NCBI GenBank assembly: GCA_036489765.1
Contig: DASXFE010000018.1
Coordinates: forward strand, 1-64,000
Length of the DNA stretch: 64,000 nt
Direction of reading: 5' to 3'
From: DATARH01 sp036489765
Lineage (GTDB): Bacteria > Pseudomonadota > Alphaproteobacteria > ATCC43930 > CGMCC-115725
Below, piece after piece: positions 50,898 to 61,817 of the stretch (positions within the stretch are counted from its first letter, which is position 1; each line of letters opens with the position of its first letter). Made by a program: the position numbers and the translations under genes. The notes beneath the pieces are model-generated. The model was not told where the DNA came from. It searched no databases and saw only the letters and a list, made by a program, of their open reading frames with translations.

Positions 50898-52688
50898 ATG
50901 CACGAATACCGCACCCATACTTGCGGCGCGCTGCGCCTTGGCGATGCCGGGCAACCCGCCCGCCTGTCGGGCTGGGTGCATCGCAAGCGCGACCACGGCC
51001 AGCTTCTCTTTATCGATCTGCGTGACCATTACGGCGTGACGCAATGCGTGATCGACGTGTCGTCGCCGCTGTTCGCCGAGGCCGACGCGCTGCGCCTGGA
51101 AAGCGTCGTGACGCTGACCGGCAAGGTCGTGGCCCGCTCCGACGACACGGTCAACCGGAACATCCCGACCGGCGAAGTCGAATTGACGATCGCCGAGATG
51201 GCCGTGCAGTCGACCGCCGACCCGCTGCCTTTCCCGGTCAACACCGACGCCGAGTATCCGGAGGAGATGCGGCTCGCCTACCGCTATCTCGACCTCCGGC
51301 GCGAGGCGGTGCATGCGCATATCATGCTGCGCTCGCGCGTTATCGCGTCGATCCGTCGGCGCATGATCGAGCAGGGCTTTACCGAGTTCCAGACGCCGAT
51401 CCTGACTGCCGACTCGCCCGAGGGGGCGCGGCCTTATTACGTGCCGAGCCGGCTGCACCCGGGCCAATTCTACGCGCTGCCGCAGGCACCGCAGCAGTTC
51501 AAGCAATTGCTGATGGTCGCGGGCTTCGACCGGTATTTCCAGATCGCCCCCTGCTTCCGCGACGAGGCGAGCCGCGCCGATCGTGCGCCGGGCGAGTTCT
51601 ACCAGCTCGATTTCGAGATGAGCTTCGTCACGCAAGAAGACGTCTTCGCCGCGATCGAGCCGGTGCTGCACGGTGTTTACGAGGAGTTCGCCGAGGGCCG
51701 GCGCGTCAGCCCGGCGCCATTCCGCCGCATCGCCTACGCCGACGCGCTGCTTCACTACGCCAGCGACAAGCCGGACCTCCGCAATCCGATCGTCATCGAG
51801 GACGCGACCGGGACGTTCCGCGGCTCCGGCTTCCGCATCTTTGCCGGGATGATCGATGCCGACCCGAATGTGCGCGTCCGCGCGATCCCGGCACCGACCG
51901 GCGGCAATCGCGCCTTTTGCGACCGGATGAATTCGTGGGCGCAAGGGGAGGGGCAGCCGGGGCTCGGCTACATCTTCTTCCGCGACGGCGAGGGCGCGGG
52001 GCCGGTCGCGCGCAACCTCGGCCCGGAGCGCACCGCGGCGCTGCGCATATCGCTCGGGCTCAAGGACGGCGACGCGGTGTTCTTCGTCGCCGGCGTGCCG
52101 AGCGCGTTCATGCAATTCGCGAGCGCCGCGCGCCAGCGGATCGGCACTGAACTCGGGCTCAGCGCCACGGATTGCTTCGAGTTCTGCTGGATCACCGATT
52201 TCCCGATGTACGAGCTCAACGAGGAAACCGGGAAGATCGATTTCAGCCACAACCCGTTTTCGATGCCGCAGGGCGGGCTCGAGGCGCTGGAGAACCGGGA
52301 CCCCCTGACGATCAACGCGTTCCAGTACGACATCGTGTGCAACGGCACCGAATTGTCGTCGGGTGCCATCCGCAACCATCGCCCCGACATCATGTACAAG
52401 GCGTTCGAGATCGCCGGCTACACGCGCGAACATGTCGAGGAACGGTTTTCCGGGATGCTCAACGCGTTCAAATTCGGCGCTCCGCCGCATGGCGGGTCGG
52501 CGCCGGGGATCGACCGCATCGTCATGCAGCTCGCCGCGACAGCCAATCTGCGCGAGATCGTCGCCTTTCCGATGAACCAGCAGGCGCAGGATTTGTTGAT
52601 GCAGGCGCCGGGGCCGATCCCGGAGGAGCGGCTGAGGGAATTGCATATCCGCCTGAACCTGCCGCCGGCGCGCGGGCCGCGCTCGTGA
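50898..52688 (+). CDS. aspS: Aspartyl-tRNA synthetase
   Basis: AspS charges tRNA-Asp. The 596-residue bacterial-type enzyme has an N-terminal OB domain (ARLSGWVHRKRDHGQLLFID), class II motif 1-2 region YFQIAPCFRDEASRADRAPG with an inserted GAD domain, and motif 3 in GGSAPGIDRIVM. In alphaproteobacteria such enzymes are often non-discriminating and feed the Asn-tRNA transamidation path, which cannot be told here. The start at ATG 50898 fits the family; the frame is open far upstream by chance. Confidence 0.96.
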   Translation: MHEYRTHTCGALRLGDAGQPARLSGWVHRKRDHGQLLFIDLRDHYGVTQCVIDVSSPLFAEADALRLESVVTLTGKVVARSDDTVNRNIPTGEVELTIAEMAVQSTADPLPFPVNTDAEYPEEMRLAYRYLDLRREAVHAHIMLRSRVIASIRRRMIEQGFTEFQTPILTADSPEGARPYYVPSRLHPGQFYALPQAPQQFKQLLMVAGFDRYFQIAPCFRDEASRADRAPGEFYQLDFEMSFVTQEDVFAAIEPVLHGVYEEFAEGRRVSPAPFRRIAYADALLHYASDKPDLRNPIVIEDATGTFRGSGFRIFAGMIDADPNVRVRAIPAPTGGNRAFCDRMNSWAQGEGQPGLGYIFFRDGEGAGPVARNLGPERTAALRISLGLKDGDAVFFVAGVPSAFMQFASAARQRIGTELGLSATDCFEFCWITDFPMYELNEETGKIDFSHNPFSMPQGGLEALENRDPLTINAFQYDIVCNGTELSSGAIRNHRPDIMYKAFEIAGYTREHVEERFSGMLNAFKFGAPPHGGSAPGIDRIVMQLAATANLREIVAFPMNQQAQDLLMQAPGPIPEERLRELHIRLNLPPARGPRS

Positions 52689-52783
52689 GCGCCGCGACGT
52701 TGCGCTTCTTGCCGCGTCCCCCGCGAGGGCCCATATCTGCGCGCGCCGCCGGCTCGTCCGGCCGCTCGACAAAGGATAACCCG

Positions 52784-53584
52784 GTGGGATTTCGCACGCT
52801 GTCGCTGGCCGGCGCCGCGCTCGCCGCTCTTGCCGCTTGTCCCGCCTCCGCCGCGGAAATCGCGCCGCACCGGGCGCTCTATACGATGGAACTGGCGACC
52901 GCGAAGCCCGATTCCGGCGTCGCCGCGGCCAGCGGCACGATGGCCTATCAATGGGGCGAGACCTGCGACGGCTGGACCATCGAACAGCGCTATAAGCTGA
53001 CGATGGGCTACACCGAGTCGGACGACGTCGAGATCCTCTCGAATTTCGTGACCTGGGAATCGAAAGACGGGCTGCGCTACCGCTACAACCAGAAGGAAAC
53101 GCATAACGGCAAGGCCGAGGACGAGATCCGCGGCGAGGCGACGCTCCAAGGCCCCGGCAAGGGCGGCGCCGCCGTGTTCGAGAAGCCGAAAGCGGAGACG
53201 ATGAACCTTCCGGCCGGCGCGCTGTTCCCCAGTGCCCATACCATGATGCTGATCGATCGGGCGAAGGCGGGCACCAACTTCATCTCGAGGCAGGTCTTCG
53301 ACGGCGCTACGGAGGAAGGCGCGGTCCTCGTTTCGGCGGTGATCGGCCCGCAGGTCGAGCCGGACGCCGAGGCGGGCAAGATGAGCCCCTTGCTGACGCG
53401 TCCCGGCTGGCGCATGCGCCTTGCCTTTTTCCCCGCCGACGCGAAGGTAGAAAAGCCCGACTATGAGCTGGGGATGCTGCTCCTCGACAACGGCGTGTCG
53501 AAGGACATGCTGATCGACTACGGCGACTACTCGATCAAGGCGACGCTGAAGACGATCGAGGCGCTGCCGAAGCCAACCTGCTGA
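52784..53584 (+). CDS. Cell-envelope integrity protein, DUF1849 / EipB family
   Basis: The GTG at 52784 follows AAAGGA and gives a 266-residue protein with a signal peptide (LAGAALAALAACPASAA). The mature part has EIAPHRALYTMELATAK, GTMAYQWGETCDGWTIEQRY and a closing KATLKTIEALPKPTC, with two cysteines likely to form a disulphide. In Brucella, EipB is a periplasmic beta-spiral protein needed for envelope integrity. It is separated by 95 bases from aspS. Confidence 0.82.
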   Translation: MGFRTLSLAGAALAALAACPASAAEIAPHRALYTMELATAKPDSGVAAASGTMAYQWGETCDGWTIEQRYKLTMGYTESDDVEILSNFVTWESKDGLRYRYNQKETHNGKAEDEIRGEATLQGPGKGGAAVFEKPKAETMNLPAGALFPSAHTMMLIDRAKAGTNFISRQVFDGATEEGAVLVSAVIGPQVEPDAEAGKMSPLLTRPGWRMRLAFFPADAKVEKPDYELGMLLLDNGVSKDMLIDYGDYSIKATLKTIEALPKPTC

Positions 53585-53627
53585 GGCGTGGTGCGTCTCG
53601 AAGGACGCACGGCGCATCTGCAGCAAC

Positions 53628-54896
53628 CTATTCCGCTTCCAACCCACGTCCCCGCAGCACCGCCGCCTCTCCATGCCGCGCACGGATCGAATCGATCGCG
53701 TCGGAGAGGCGGCGCTGGCCGCCGCTCTCGTGGTCGAACAGGGTCGGCAGGTCGGCAGCGCCCGCGTCGACAAGGGCGTCGGCACCCACGCCGATCAGGC
53801 GGAAGCGGGTCGGGCCGCCGGCTTCGATCGCCAATAGGCGCGTCGCGAGCTCGAAGATCGGCTCGGCGAGTTGGGTCGGGTCGGCGAGCTTCTTTGACCG
53901 GGTGCGGATTCGGAAGTCGCTGGTCTTGAGCTTCAGTGTCACGGTGCCGGCGGCGAGGGCGGATTGCTTGAGCCGGGCCGACAGCTTTTCGCAGAGCGGC
54001 CACAGGATGCGGCCCAATAGCTGGGCGTCGCTTTCGTCGCGGGCGAGTGTCGTTTCGGCGGAGATCGAGCGGGCGGCGGAGTCGGGTTCGACGGGGCGGT
54101 CGTCCTCGGCGCGGGCGAGGCGGGCGAGGCGCAGTCCGATCCTGCCATAGCGGGCGGCGAGATCGCGCTCCTCGATCTGGCGAAGCTGGCCGATCACGGC
54201 GATTCCGTCGGCCGCGAGGCGGCGCTGCATCGCCGCGCCGACGCCCCACAGCATCCCGACCGGCTTGTCGGCGAGGAAAGTCGCCGCCTCGCCGCGCCCG
54301 ATCACGGCGAAGCCGCGGGGCTTGTCGAGATCGGAGGCGATCTTGGCGAGGAATTTGTTGTAGCTGAGCCCGATCGACGCGGTGACCCCGAGCGTCGCTT
54401 CGACCCGCCGCGCCAGCGCCGCCAAAAGCTGCGCCGGCGCGGCGCCGTGCAAGCGCTCGGTGCCGGAAAGGTCGAGGAACGCCTCGTCGATCGAGATCGG
54501 CTCGACGAGCGGCGTCAGCGCCCGCATCTCGGCCCGAACGGCGCGGCCGACATCGCGGTACTTCCCCATGTCGGGGCGGATCACGACGGCGTCGGGGCAG
54601 GCGGCGAGCGCCTTGAACATCGGCATCGCCGAGTGCACGCCGTACATCCGCGCGACATAGCAGCAGGCGAGCACGACCCCGCGCTGCCCGCCGCCGACAA
54701 TGACCGGCAGCTCGGCGAGCCCGGGCCGGTCGCGCTTTTCGACGGTGGCGTAGAACGCGTCGCAATCGATATGGGCGATGGCGAGGTCGGCCAACTCGTC
54801 ATGGGCCACGAGCCGCGGCGAGCCGCATTCGGCGCAACGCTCAGGCACGGCGAGCGGCGCGGAGAGGGCGCCGCAATCGCGGCAGAGGACGCTCAT
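53628..54896 (-). CDS. dinB: DNA polymerase IV
   Basis: DinB is a Y-family translesion polymerase. The 422-residue protein has the catalytic AHIDCDAFYATVEKRD and SIDEAFLDLSGT, and the little-finger region ETTLARDESDAQ. An N-terminal zinc-finger extension with CRDC and CAEC pairs occurs before the polymerase domain, a form known in alphaproteobacteria. ATG 54896 overlaps the ROK kinase stop by four bases, so the two are translationally coupled. Confidence 0.94.
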   Translation of the reverse strand: MSVLCRDCGALSAPLAVPERCAECGSPRLVAHDELADLAIAHIDCDAFYATVEKRDRPGLAELPVIVGGGQRGVVLACCYVARMYGVHSAMPMFKALAACPDAVVIRPDMGKYRDVGRAVRAEMRALTPLVEPISIDEAFLDLSGTERLHGAAPAQLLAALARRVEATLGVTASIGLSYNKFLAKIASDLDKPRGFAVIGRGEAATFLADKPVGMLWGVGAAMQRRLAADGIAVIGQLRQIEERDLAARYGRIGLRLARLARAEDDRPVEPDSAARSISAETTLARDESDAQLLGRILWPLCEKLSARLKQSALAAGTVTLKLKTSDFRIRTRSKKLADPTQLAEPIFELATRLLAIEAGGPTRFRLIGVGADALVDAGAADLPTLFDHESGGQRRLSDAIDSIRARHGEAAVLRGRGLEAE

Positions 54897-55801
54897 CCTG
54901 CTGGCTCCGGCGGCCACAGCCACGCCGCCCCGCGCACTCCACTCGAGTCGCCGTGCCTCGGCGGCAACAGGCGGGTTGCGATCCTGTCGGAGAAGACGAA
55001 CCGCCCCCACAATTCCGGCACCCGCTCGTACAGCATCGCGATGCGGGAGAGGCCGCCGCCGAGCACGATCGCCTCCGGATCGAGCAGGTTGATGACGGTC
55101 GCGAGGGCGCGGGCGAGGCGCTCGGCATAGCGGTCGAGGGTCGCGCCTGCTGCGGCGTCGCCCTGTTCGGCCGCGGCCACGATCTCGGGCCCGGTCAGCG
55201 AACCGCCGTGGTCGCGGGCGAGGGCAGGGCCTGACAGGAAGGACTCGATGCACCCGGAGCGGCCGCAATAGCACGACGGGCCGGGCCATTCTGCCCCGCG
55301 CGCCCAAGGCAGCGGGTTGTGGCCCCATTCGCCGGCCACTGCATTGACCCCGGTGACGATGCGGCCGTCGATGACGATCCCGCCGCCGACGCCGGTACCG
55401 ATGATCACCCCGAAGACGCTCGCCGCGCCCGCCGCGGCGCCGTCGACGGCCTCGGACAAGGCAAAGCAATTGGCGTCGTTGGCGAAGCGCACCTCGCGGC
55501 CGAGCGCCCCGGTGATGTCCCGCCGCAAAGGCCTCCCGATCAGCCAGGTCGAGTTGGCGTTTTTCACAAGCCCGGTATGCGACGAGATCGTGCCGGGAAT
55601 GCCGACGCCGACCGTCGCGCGAACGCCGTGCTTGGCCTCGATCGCGGCAACGAGCCCAGCCACCGCGGCGACTTCGGCGTCGTAATCCCCGATCGGCGTC
55701 GGAATACGCCGCCGGTCGCGCATCGCCCCGGCGGGATCCAGCAACGCGGCCTCGATTTTCGTGCCGCCGAGATCGATGCCGATGCGAAACCCGCCCGCCA
55801 T
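54893..55801 (-). CDS. ROK family sugar kinase (fructokinase / N-acetylglucosamine kinase type)
   Basis: This 302-residue kinase has the ATP-binding RIGIDLGGTKIEAALLD and the ROK zinc site GHNPLP...CYCGRSGCIESFLSG. The catalytic Asp lies in FANDANCFALSEA. There is no helix-turn-helix, so it is a kinase rather than a NagC-type repressor. The sugar cannot be settled between fructose and amino sugars. ATG 55801 is chosen over 55825 because it puts the first strand at the normal position. It is coupled to dinB and divergent from divK. Confidence 0.88.
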   Translation of the reverse strand: MAGGFRIGIDLGGTKIEAALLDPAGAMRDRRRIPTPIGDYDAEVAAVAGLVAAIEAKHGVRATVGVGIPGTISSHTGLVKNANSTWLIGRPLRRDITGALGREVRFANDANCFALSEAVDGAAAGAASVFGVIIGTGVGGGIVIDGRIVTGVNAVAGEWGHNPLPWARGAEWPGPSCYCGRSGCIESFLSGPALARDHGGSLTGPEIVAAAEQGDAAAGATLDRYAERLARALATVINLLDPEAIVLGGGLSRIAMLYERVPELWGRFVFSDRIATRLLPPRHGDSSGVRGAAWLWPPEPAG

Positions 55802-55893
55802 GCCCGCGCCTCCGGTCGCGACCATCCCACCCCAATAGATGCGCCGCGCCGAGCCCGGTTGCAAACCCGGGGTATCCGCAGGCTGTGTTCGTG

Positions 55894-55909
55894 CTTACCA
55901 ATTGTTAAG
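55894..55909. promoter_or_regulatory. 16-bp AT-rich imperfect palindrome between the ROK gene and divK
   Basis: CTTAC-CAATTG-TTAAG is nearly symmetrical (the outer arms match at four of five positions around a palindromic centre). It is an AT-rich island in GC-rich DNA in the divergent control region. It resembles an operator, and TTAC/TTAA with six-base spacing is near but not equal to the CtrA consensus TTAA-N7-TTAA. Confidence 0.4.
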
Positions 55910-55998
55910 TGAATACGCCGTACAAGACGCTGCACCAGACGGCCGGCTGCCCCCGCAAGACCGGTCCCGGCTGCACCAACTTTTCGAGGCCGATCGGA

Positions 55999-56436
55999 AT
56001 GACGCTTCACGCGATAGACGGGTTGAAACACGCCGATCAAGCGAAGGCCAAGAAGGTGCTGATTGTCGAGGACAATGACCTCAACATGAAGCTTTTCAAC
56101 GATCTCCTGGAGGCGCACGGCTATGCCACGCTGCGCACCAAGGATGGGATCGAGGCCTTGCAGATCGCGCGGCAGCATCGCCCCGATCTCATTCTGATGG
56201 ATATCCAGCTCCCGGAGATTTCGGGTCTCGAGGTCACCAAGTGGCTCAAGGAAGACGAGGATCTGAAGGCGATCCCGGTCATCGCCGTCACGGCGTTCGC
56301 GATGAAGGGCGACGAGGAAAAGATTCGTGAAGGCGGCTGCGAGGCGTATATCGCCAAGCCGATTTCCGTCCTGGGATTTCTGCGGACCGTCGAGCAGTTT
56401 CTGTCTCCTGCTACGACTTCCGCAACCTCCGTCTAA
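55999..56436 (+). CDS. divK: Single-domain response regulator DivK
   Basis: DivK controls the alphaproteobacterial cell-cycle phosphorelay upstream of CtrA. The 145-residue product starts at ATG 55999 with a short N-terminal lead, then KKVLIVEDNDLNMKLFNDLLEAHGY and the phospho-Asp in LILMDIQLPEISG, with Thr in IPVIAVTAFAMKGDE and Lys in AYIAKPISV. A longer frame from GTG 55909 is possible. It sits just before pleD, the conserved pair. Confidence 0.95.
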   Translation: MTLHAIDGLKHADQAKAKKVLIVEDNDLNMKLFNDLLEAHGYATLRTKDGIEALQIARQHRPDLILMDIQLPEISGLEVTKWLKEDEDLKAIPVIAVTAFAMKGDEEKIREGGCEAYIAKPISVLGFLRTVEQFLSPATTSATSV

Positions 56437-56457
56437 CTGCTATCCGGTTCCGTAGCC

Positions 56458-57882
<1,425 letters not shown>

Positions 57883-57974
57883 GAATTTCCCGGGCCTCGG
57901 GCGTCTCACCCGAATCTGCAAAAAAGAGAGCGGGCGACACGCCGGCCGTCCGACAATACGCTAATGCCGAACAA

Positions 57975-58005
57975 GCAAATCCCCGGGACCAGCCCGGGGA
58001 TTTGC
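57975..58005. terminator. 13-bp hairpin between pleD and rpmG
   Basis: GCAAATCCCCGGG (57975-57987) pairs perfectly with CCCGGGGATTTGC (57993-58005) around an ACCAG loop. A short T-rich stretch on the - strand side and the convergent layout of pleD and rpmG suggest a bidirectional terminator. Confidence 0.7.
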
Positions 58006-58029
58006 AATTCCGTGGGTGCCGTCGCGCCG

Positions 58030-58197
58030 CTACTTGATCTTCGCTTCCTTGAAGACGACATGCTTGCGCGCGACCGGGTCGTATTTCTTCAGCTCAAGCT
58101 TGTTGGTCTTCGTGCGCGGGTTCTTCTTGGTCACATAGAAGAAGCCGGTGTCGGCGCTGCTGACCAGCTTGATCATCACGGTATTGGTTTTGGCCAT
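58030..58197 (-). CDS. rpmG: 50S ribosomal protein L33
   Basis: This 55-residue basic protein reads MAKTNTVMIKLVSSADTGFF, then YVTKKNPRTKTNKLELKKYD and a closing VARKHVVFKEAKIK, the L33 pattern. The long form without the zinc cysteines is the usual alphaproteobacterial type. It is convergent with pleD and codirectional with the S41 peptidase gene, 24 bases upstream. Confidence 0.97.
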   Translation of the reverse strand: MAKTNTVMIKLVSSADTGFFYVTKKNPRTKTNKLELKKYDPVARKHVVFKEAKIK

Positions 58198-58221
58198 AAG
58201 AAACTCCGGCGCGGCTCGATG

Positions 58222-59850
58222 CTAGCGTGGCTCGGAATTTAGCGCGCGGTCCGATCCTGTCAAGGCGAGCCCGCTCGGCGCGTCAGGCGATTTCCGAACG
58301 AGATCGGTCGCCCCGGGGAGCGCCCGCAGCGCCGAGGCGTAAAGCGCCGGATCGCCCAGCATCCGCTCCGCCACCGCGACATCGACCGGCGGGCTCTCGT
58401 GATCGAGCGGGCAGGCACGACGGAGCGCCCGCCATCCGCCTTCGTCGAGGCGCGCCCGCGGCGGCGACGGCGGGGGCTCTTTCGCGCGCTGCAGCGCGGT
58501 GTCGAGCGCGCTGGCATCGTCGCGAAGGTCGCCGGTACAAATCGTCGGTACGACCCCGTGATCCTGCAAGAGATAGCCGGAGGGCGTGACGAGCCGGGCC
58601 CAGGTCAGCGTCAGTTCGCCGTCGTTCGGCAGGCGCATCACCGTCTGGACGGTGCCCTTGCCATAAGAGGAGCTGCCGACGATGACCGCTCGGCCGACGT
58701 CCTGCAACGCCGCGGCAAGAATCTCCGAGGCGGAGGCCGAGCCGCCGTTGACCAGCACGACGACCGGCACCCGCGGCGCGATCGCGTGGCCGGATGCGGC
58801 AAAATACTGGTGGCTCGCCGGATGGCGGCCGACCGTCGCGATGATGGGGCCGTTCTGAACAAACAGCTCCGCCAGGCTCACTGCCTGCTCGAGAAGGCCG
58901 CCCGGGTTGCCGCGCACGTCGAGGATGACGCCCGTTATGTGATCGCCGCCCGCCCGGAGCGCGCTCGCGATCTGCTCGGTCGTGCTCTGGTTGAAGATGG
59001 CGATGCGAAAGATCGCGATGCCGCCGTCGTGCGCGATGGTCACGCTGGGGCGGATCACCCGCTCGCGCTGGAAACGGAACTCGTGGGTCTGCTCGCTCGG
59101 GCCGCGGAGGACGGCGACCGTGATCGGGCTGCCGATCGGGCCGCGCAGATGCTGGACGACCCAGGCGCGCGAGTGCCTGGCCGTCGCGGCGCCGTCGATC
59201 GCCGAGACGCGGTCGCCGGCACGGATGCCGGCGCCTTCCGCCGGTCCGCGCGGGTCCACCTGGGTGATGCGGAACTCGTCGTTGCTGCTGTCGAGCGTGA
59301 TGCCGATGCCGCCGAACCCGTTGCGCTCGTCGCGTTGCTCGCCCGCCAGCTCCGGCGGCGAGTACCGCGAGAAGCGGTCGAGGGCGGAGGTGATCCCGTT
59401 GAAGACGGCGTGGTCGACCGTCTCGGCCGGCGCCACCGCGATCTGGGGTGACACGCTGCGGGCGAGCACCAGAATCCGGTCGAGATACGCCGTCATCTCA
59501 GCCGGGTCGTTTGTGTCGGGGATCGCGAAGGATCCGACCGTCTTGCCCTGATAGGCGATCACGAGCGACGCCTGGCTCCCGACGCCCGGGCCCGGTGCGG
59601 CGGCAAAAGCGGGGTCGATCGCGTTGAGGCGCGCGACTGCGGCGGTGATCAGGGTCTGGCCGGAGACGGGGCGGATATAGAGGGTGTTGATCTGGCGGAA
59701 CGTATAGCCGAACAGCTTGTCGTCGGGGGTCTGGCTCGCGGTGGTGCCTTGGGGCGCCCCGCCGCCGCACGCCCCCAGCGCCAGAAGCCCGCCGAGCACC
59801 GTGGCCCGCGCCACCTGCATCGCTGATCTCGTGATCGGGTGGATCCGCAT
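58222..59850 (-). CDS. S41 family C-terminal processing peptidase, lipoprotein
   Basis: This 542-residue peptidase has a lipoprotein signal (VLGGLLALGACGGG, lipobox LGAC). A PDZ domain lies near residues 175-260 (FGGIGITLDSSNDEFRITQV). The protease domain has VILDVRGNPGGLLEQAVSLAE, the catalytic Ser in NGGSASASEIL and Lys in SSYGKGTVQT. It is probably a periplasmic, outer- or inner-membrane-anchored processing protease. rpmG is 24 bases downstream and the rnr gene 119 bases upstream. Confidence 0.9.
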   Translation of the reverse strand: MRIHPITRSAMQVARATVLGGLLALGACGGGAPQGTTASQTPDDKLFGYTFRQINTLYIRPVSGQTLITAAVARLNAIDPAFAAAPGPGVGSQASLVIAYQGKTVGSFAIPDTNDPAEMTAYLDRILVLARSVSPQIAVAPAETVDHAVFNGITSALDRFSRYSPPELAGEQRDERNGFGGIGITLDSSNDEFRITQVDPRGPAEGAGIRAGDRVSAIDGAATARHSRAWVVQHLRGPIGSPITVAVLRGPSEQTHEFRFQRERVIRPSVTIAHDGGIAIFRIAIFNQSTTEQIASALRAGGDHITGVILDVRGNPGGLLEQAVSLAELFVQNGPIIATVGRHPASHQYFAASGHAIAPRVPVVVLVNGGSASASEILAAALQDVGRAVIVGSSSYGKGTVQTVMRLPNDGELTLTWARLVTPSGYLLQDHGVVPTICTGDLRDDASALDTALQRAKEPPPSPPRARLDEGGWRALRRACPLDHESPPVDVAVAERMLGDPALYASALRALPGATDLVRKSPDAPSGLALTGSDRALNSEPR

Positions 59851-59969
59851 CCCCGGGTTTCCCCCTGTCCCCCGGGCACTCTTCTGCCTTACCCGCGAGG
59901 CGCGGTCGCCTTGACGCCGGCCGTTTCCACAGAGTAGAGCGCACCGCCCCGATCAACAAGCCGCCGCGA

Positions 59970-61817
59970 TTACCGTCGCCCTCTCGTGTTGCGCGGAGAT
60001 GGTTTGCGCGGAGTGGGCGGCGGCTCGGCGTCATCGAGCCTGAAACTGAGCCGGCCGCTGATCGGGTCGGCCTCTTCGAGGCAGGCCTTCACCTCATCAC
60101 CGAGCGCGAAGACGCGCCGCGTACGCTGTCCGACGAGGCGGTGGCGGCGGGCGTCATGGCGGTAGAAATCCGCCGGCAGGGTCGAGATCGGGATGAGCCC
60201 GTCGGCGCCGGTCTCGGCGACTGTGACGAAGAGCCCGAAGCGGCCGACCCCGGTCACCCGCCCGCTCAAGACGCTCCCGACTGCGCCGGCGAGCAGCACC
60301 GTGCGATAGCGATCGAACGCCGCCCGTTCGGCCGAAGCCGCGCGCCGCTCGGTGAATGAGATGTGCTCGGCGATCGGCTCCAGTTCCTCCGGCTGCCGCG
60401 GCAGTTCGCCGAGGAGGGCGCGGTGCACCAGAAGGTCGGCATAGCGGCGGATCGGCGAGGTGAAATGGGCGTAGCGGGCGAGGGCCAGACCGAAATGGCC
60501 AATGTTGCGCGGGCTGTAGACGGCCTGAGCCTGCGCCCGCAAGACGAGGTCGTTGATCAGCGGCGCCTCTTGTGTCCCCGCCGCGCGGGTCAGGACGCGG
60601 TTGAACAGCTCGGGCCGCACCCGCTCGCCTTTTGCCAGGGCAAGGCCGGGCTGGTGGAGCTCGATCAGGAAGTCGCGCAGAGCCTCGACCTTTTCCGGAT
60701 CGGGGAGGTCATGGACACGGTAGACGCAGGCGCGGTGCCGCGCCTCCAACTCCTCGGCCGCGGCGACGTTGGCAAGGATCATGAACTCCTCGATCAGCCG
60801 GTGGCTGTCGAGCCGGGGTTGCTCGACGATCGCGACCGGCTTCCGCGCGGGGTCGAGCAGCACCTTGTGCTCGGGCAAATCGAGCGCCAGTGCGCCGCGC
60901 GCGATCCGCGCCCGATCGAGGACGGCGAAGGCGCCGTAGAGCGCGGCGAGCCGCTCGCGCGGGACCGGCGCCACCCCCGCGTCATCCTGCGCCGCTTGAA
61001 CGCCCTCATAGGTCAGCCGCGCCGCCGAGCGCATCAGCGCCCGCTCGAAACGGTGCCGCCGCTTGCGTCCGTCGGCGCCGAGCCAGATCTGCGCGACGAG
61101 ACAGGCGCGATCTTCTCCCGGTACCAGCGAGCAGAGCCCGTTCGACAGCGCTTCGGGTAGCATCGGCACGACCCGGTCAGGGAAGTAGACCGAGTTGCCG
61201 CGCCGTGCCGCCTCGCGGTCGAGCGCGCCGTCGGCCCGGACGTACCAGGCGACGTCGGCGATCGCGACGACGATGTGCCAGCCGCCGGGATTGGCCGGGT
61301 CCAGGTCGGGCTCGGCCCAGACCGCGTCGTCGAAATCCCGCGCGTCCGGCCCGTCGATCGTGACGAGGCCCAGCGCCCGCAGATCGACCCGCCCCGCCGA
61401 TTCCGGCGATCCCGCCTCCGCGGCTTCCTTCAGCGCCGCCGCGGGAAACTCCTCCGGGATGTCGAATTGCGCGATCGCCAGGAGGCTGAACGCGCCCGGC
61501 GCCTCGGCCGAGCCGAGCTTCTCGGTGATCCGCGCCTGCGGCGGTCCGTAGCGCCGGGTGACAATCTCCTCGGCCACGACCAACTCGCCGTCCTCGACTC
61601 CCTCCGCCTCGCGCGCGGAGACCGCGAAATCGCGCCGGTCGCGCCGGTCGGCCGAATCGATCCTCCCGCCGTCGGACCCGCGCCGGAACACGCCGATGAT
61701 CCGGGTGATCCTCGACTCGGGTGAGCGGGCAAGCGACGAGCTCACCCTCCCGCGAGGGCGTCGCGACGGCAGGACGTGGCGGTGCTGTCTATCCCCGCGC
61801 CGGGTTCGGTTCGGCAA
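59970..61817 (-). CDS. rnr: Ribonuclease R, N-terminally truncated
   Basis: RNase R is a processive 3'-5' exoribonuclease. The RNB catalytic domain is intact with DGPDARDFDDAVW and YFPDRVVPMLPEALS, plus VYRVHDLPDPEK, and the C-terminal S1 domain (GSVLSGRVTGVGRFGLFV) is present. However, the N-terminal helix-turn-helix and first cold-shock region, about 130 residues in family members, are missing. The listed start (TTG 61817) gives 615 residues and overlaps the HigA-type gene by 29 bases; GTG 61745 is another candidate. Neither has a good ribosome-binding site. topA normally precedes rnr in relatives. Confidence 0.8.
   Translation of the reverse strand: MPNRTRRGDRQHRHVLPSRRPRGRVSSSLARSPESRITRIIGVFRRGSDGGRIDSADRRDRRDFAVSAREAEGVEDGELVVAEEIVTRRYGPPQARITEKLGSAEAPGAFSLLAIAQFDIPEEFPAAALKEAAEAGSPESAGRVDLRALGLVTIDGPDARDFDDAVWAEPDLDPANPGGWHIVVAIADVAWYVRADGALDREAARRGNSVYFPDRVVPMLPEALSNGLCSLVPGEDRACLVAQIWLGADGRKRRHRFERALMRSAARLTYEGVQAAQDDAGVAPVPRERLAALYGAFAVLDRARIARGALALDLPEHKVLLDPARKPVAIVEQPRLDSHRLIEEFMILANVAAAEELEARHRACVYRVHDLPDPEKVEALRDFLIELHQPGLALAKGERVRPELFNRVLTRAAGTQEAPLINDLVLRAQAQAVYSPRNIGHFGLALARYAHFTSPIRRYADLLVHRALLGELPRQPEELEPIAEHISFTERRAASAERAAFDRYRTVLLAGAVGSVLSGRVTGVGRFGLFVTVAETGADGLIPISTLPADFYRHDARRHRLVGQRTRRVFALGDEVKACLEEADPISGRLSFRLDDAEPPPTPRKPSPRNTRGRR

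Noticed and set aside
49641..52772. A very long - strand frame ending in the monooxygenase
   Set aside because: Only the last 360 codons match a protein family; the rest is antisense to aspS.
57964..58242. A 92-codon frame on the + strand at rpmG
   Set aside because: It is antisense to rpmG, and its start falls in the terminator hairpin.
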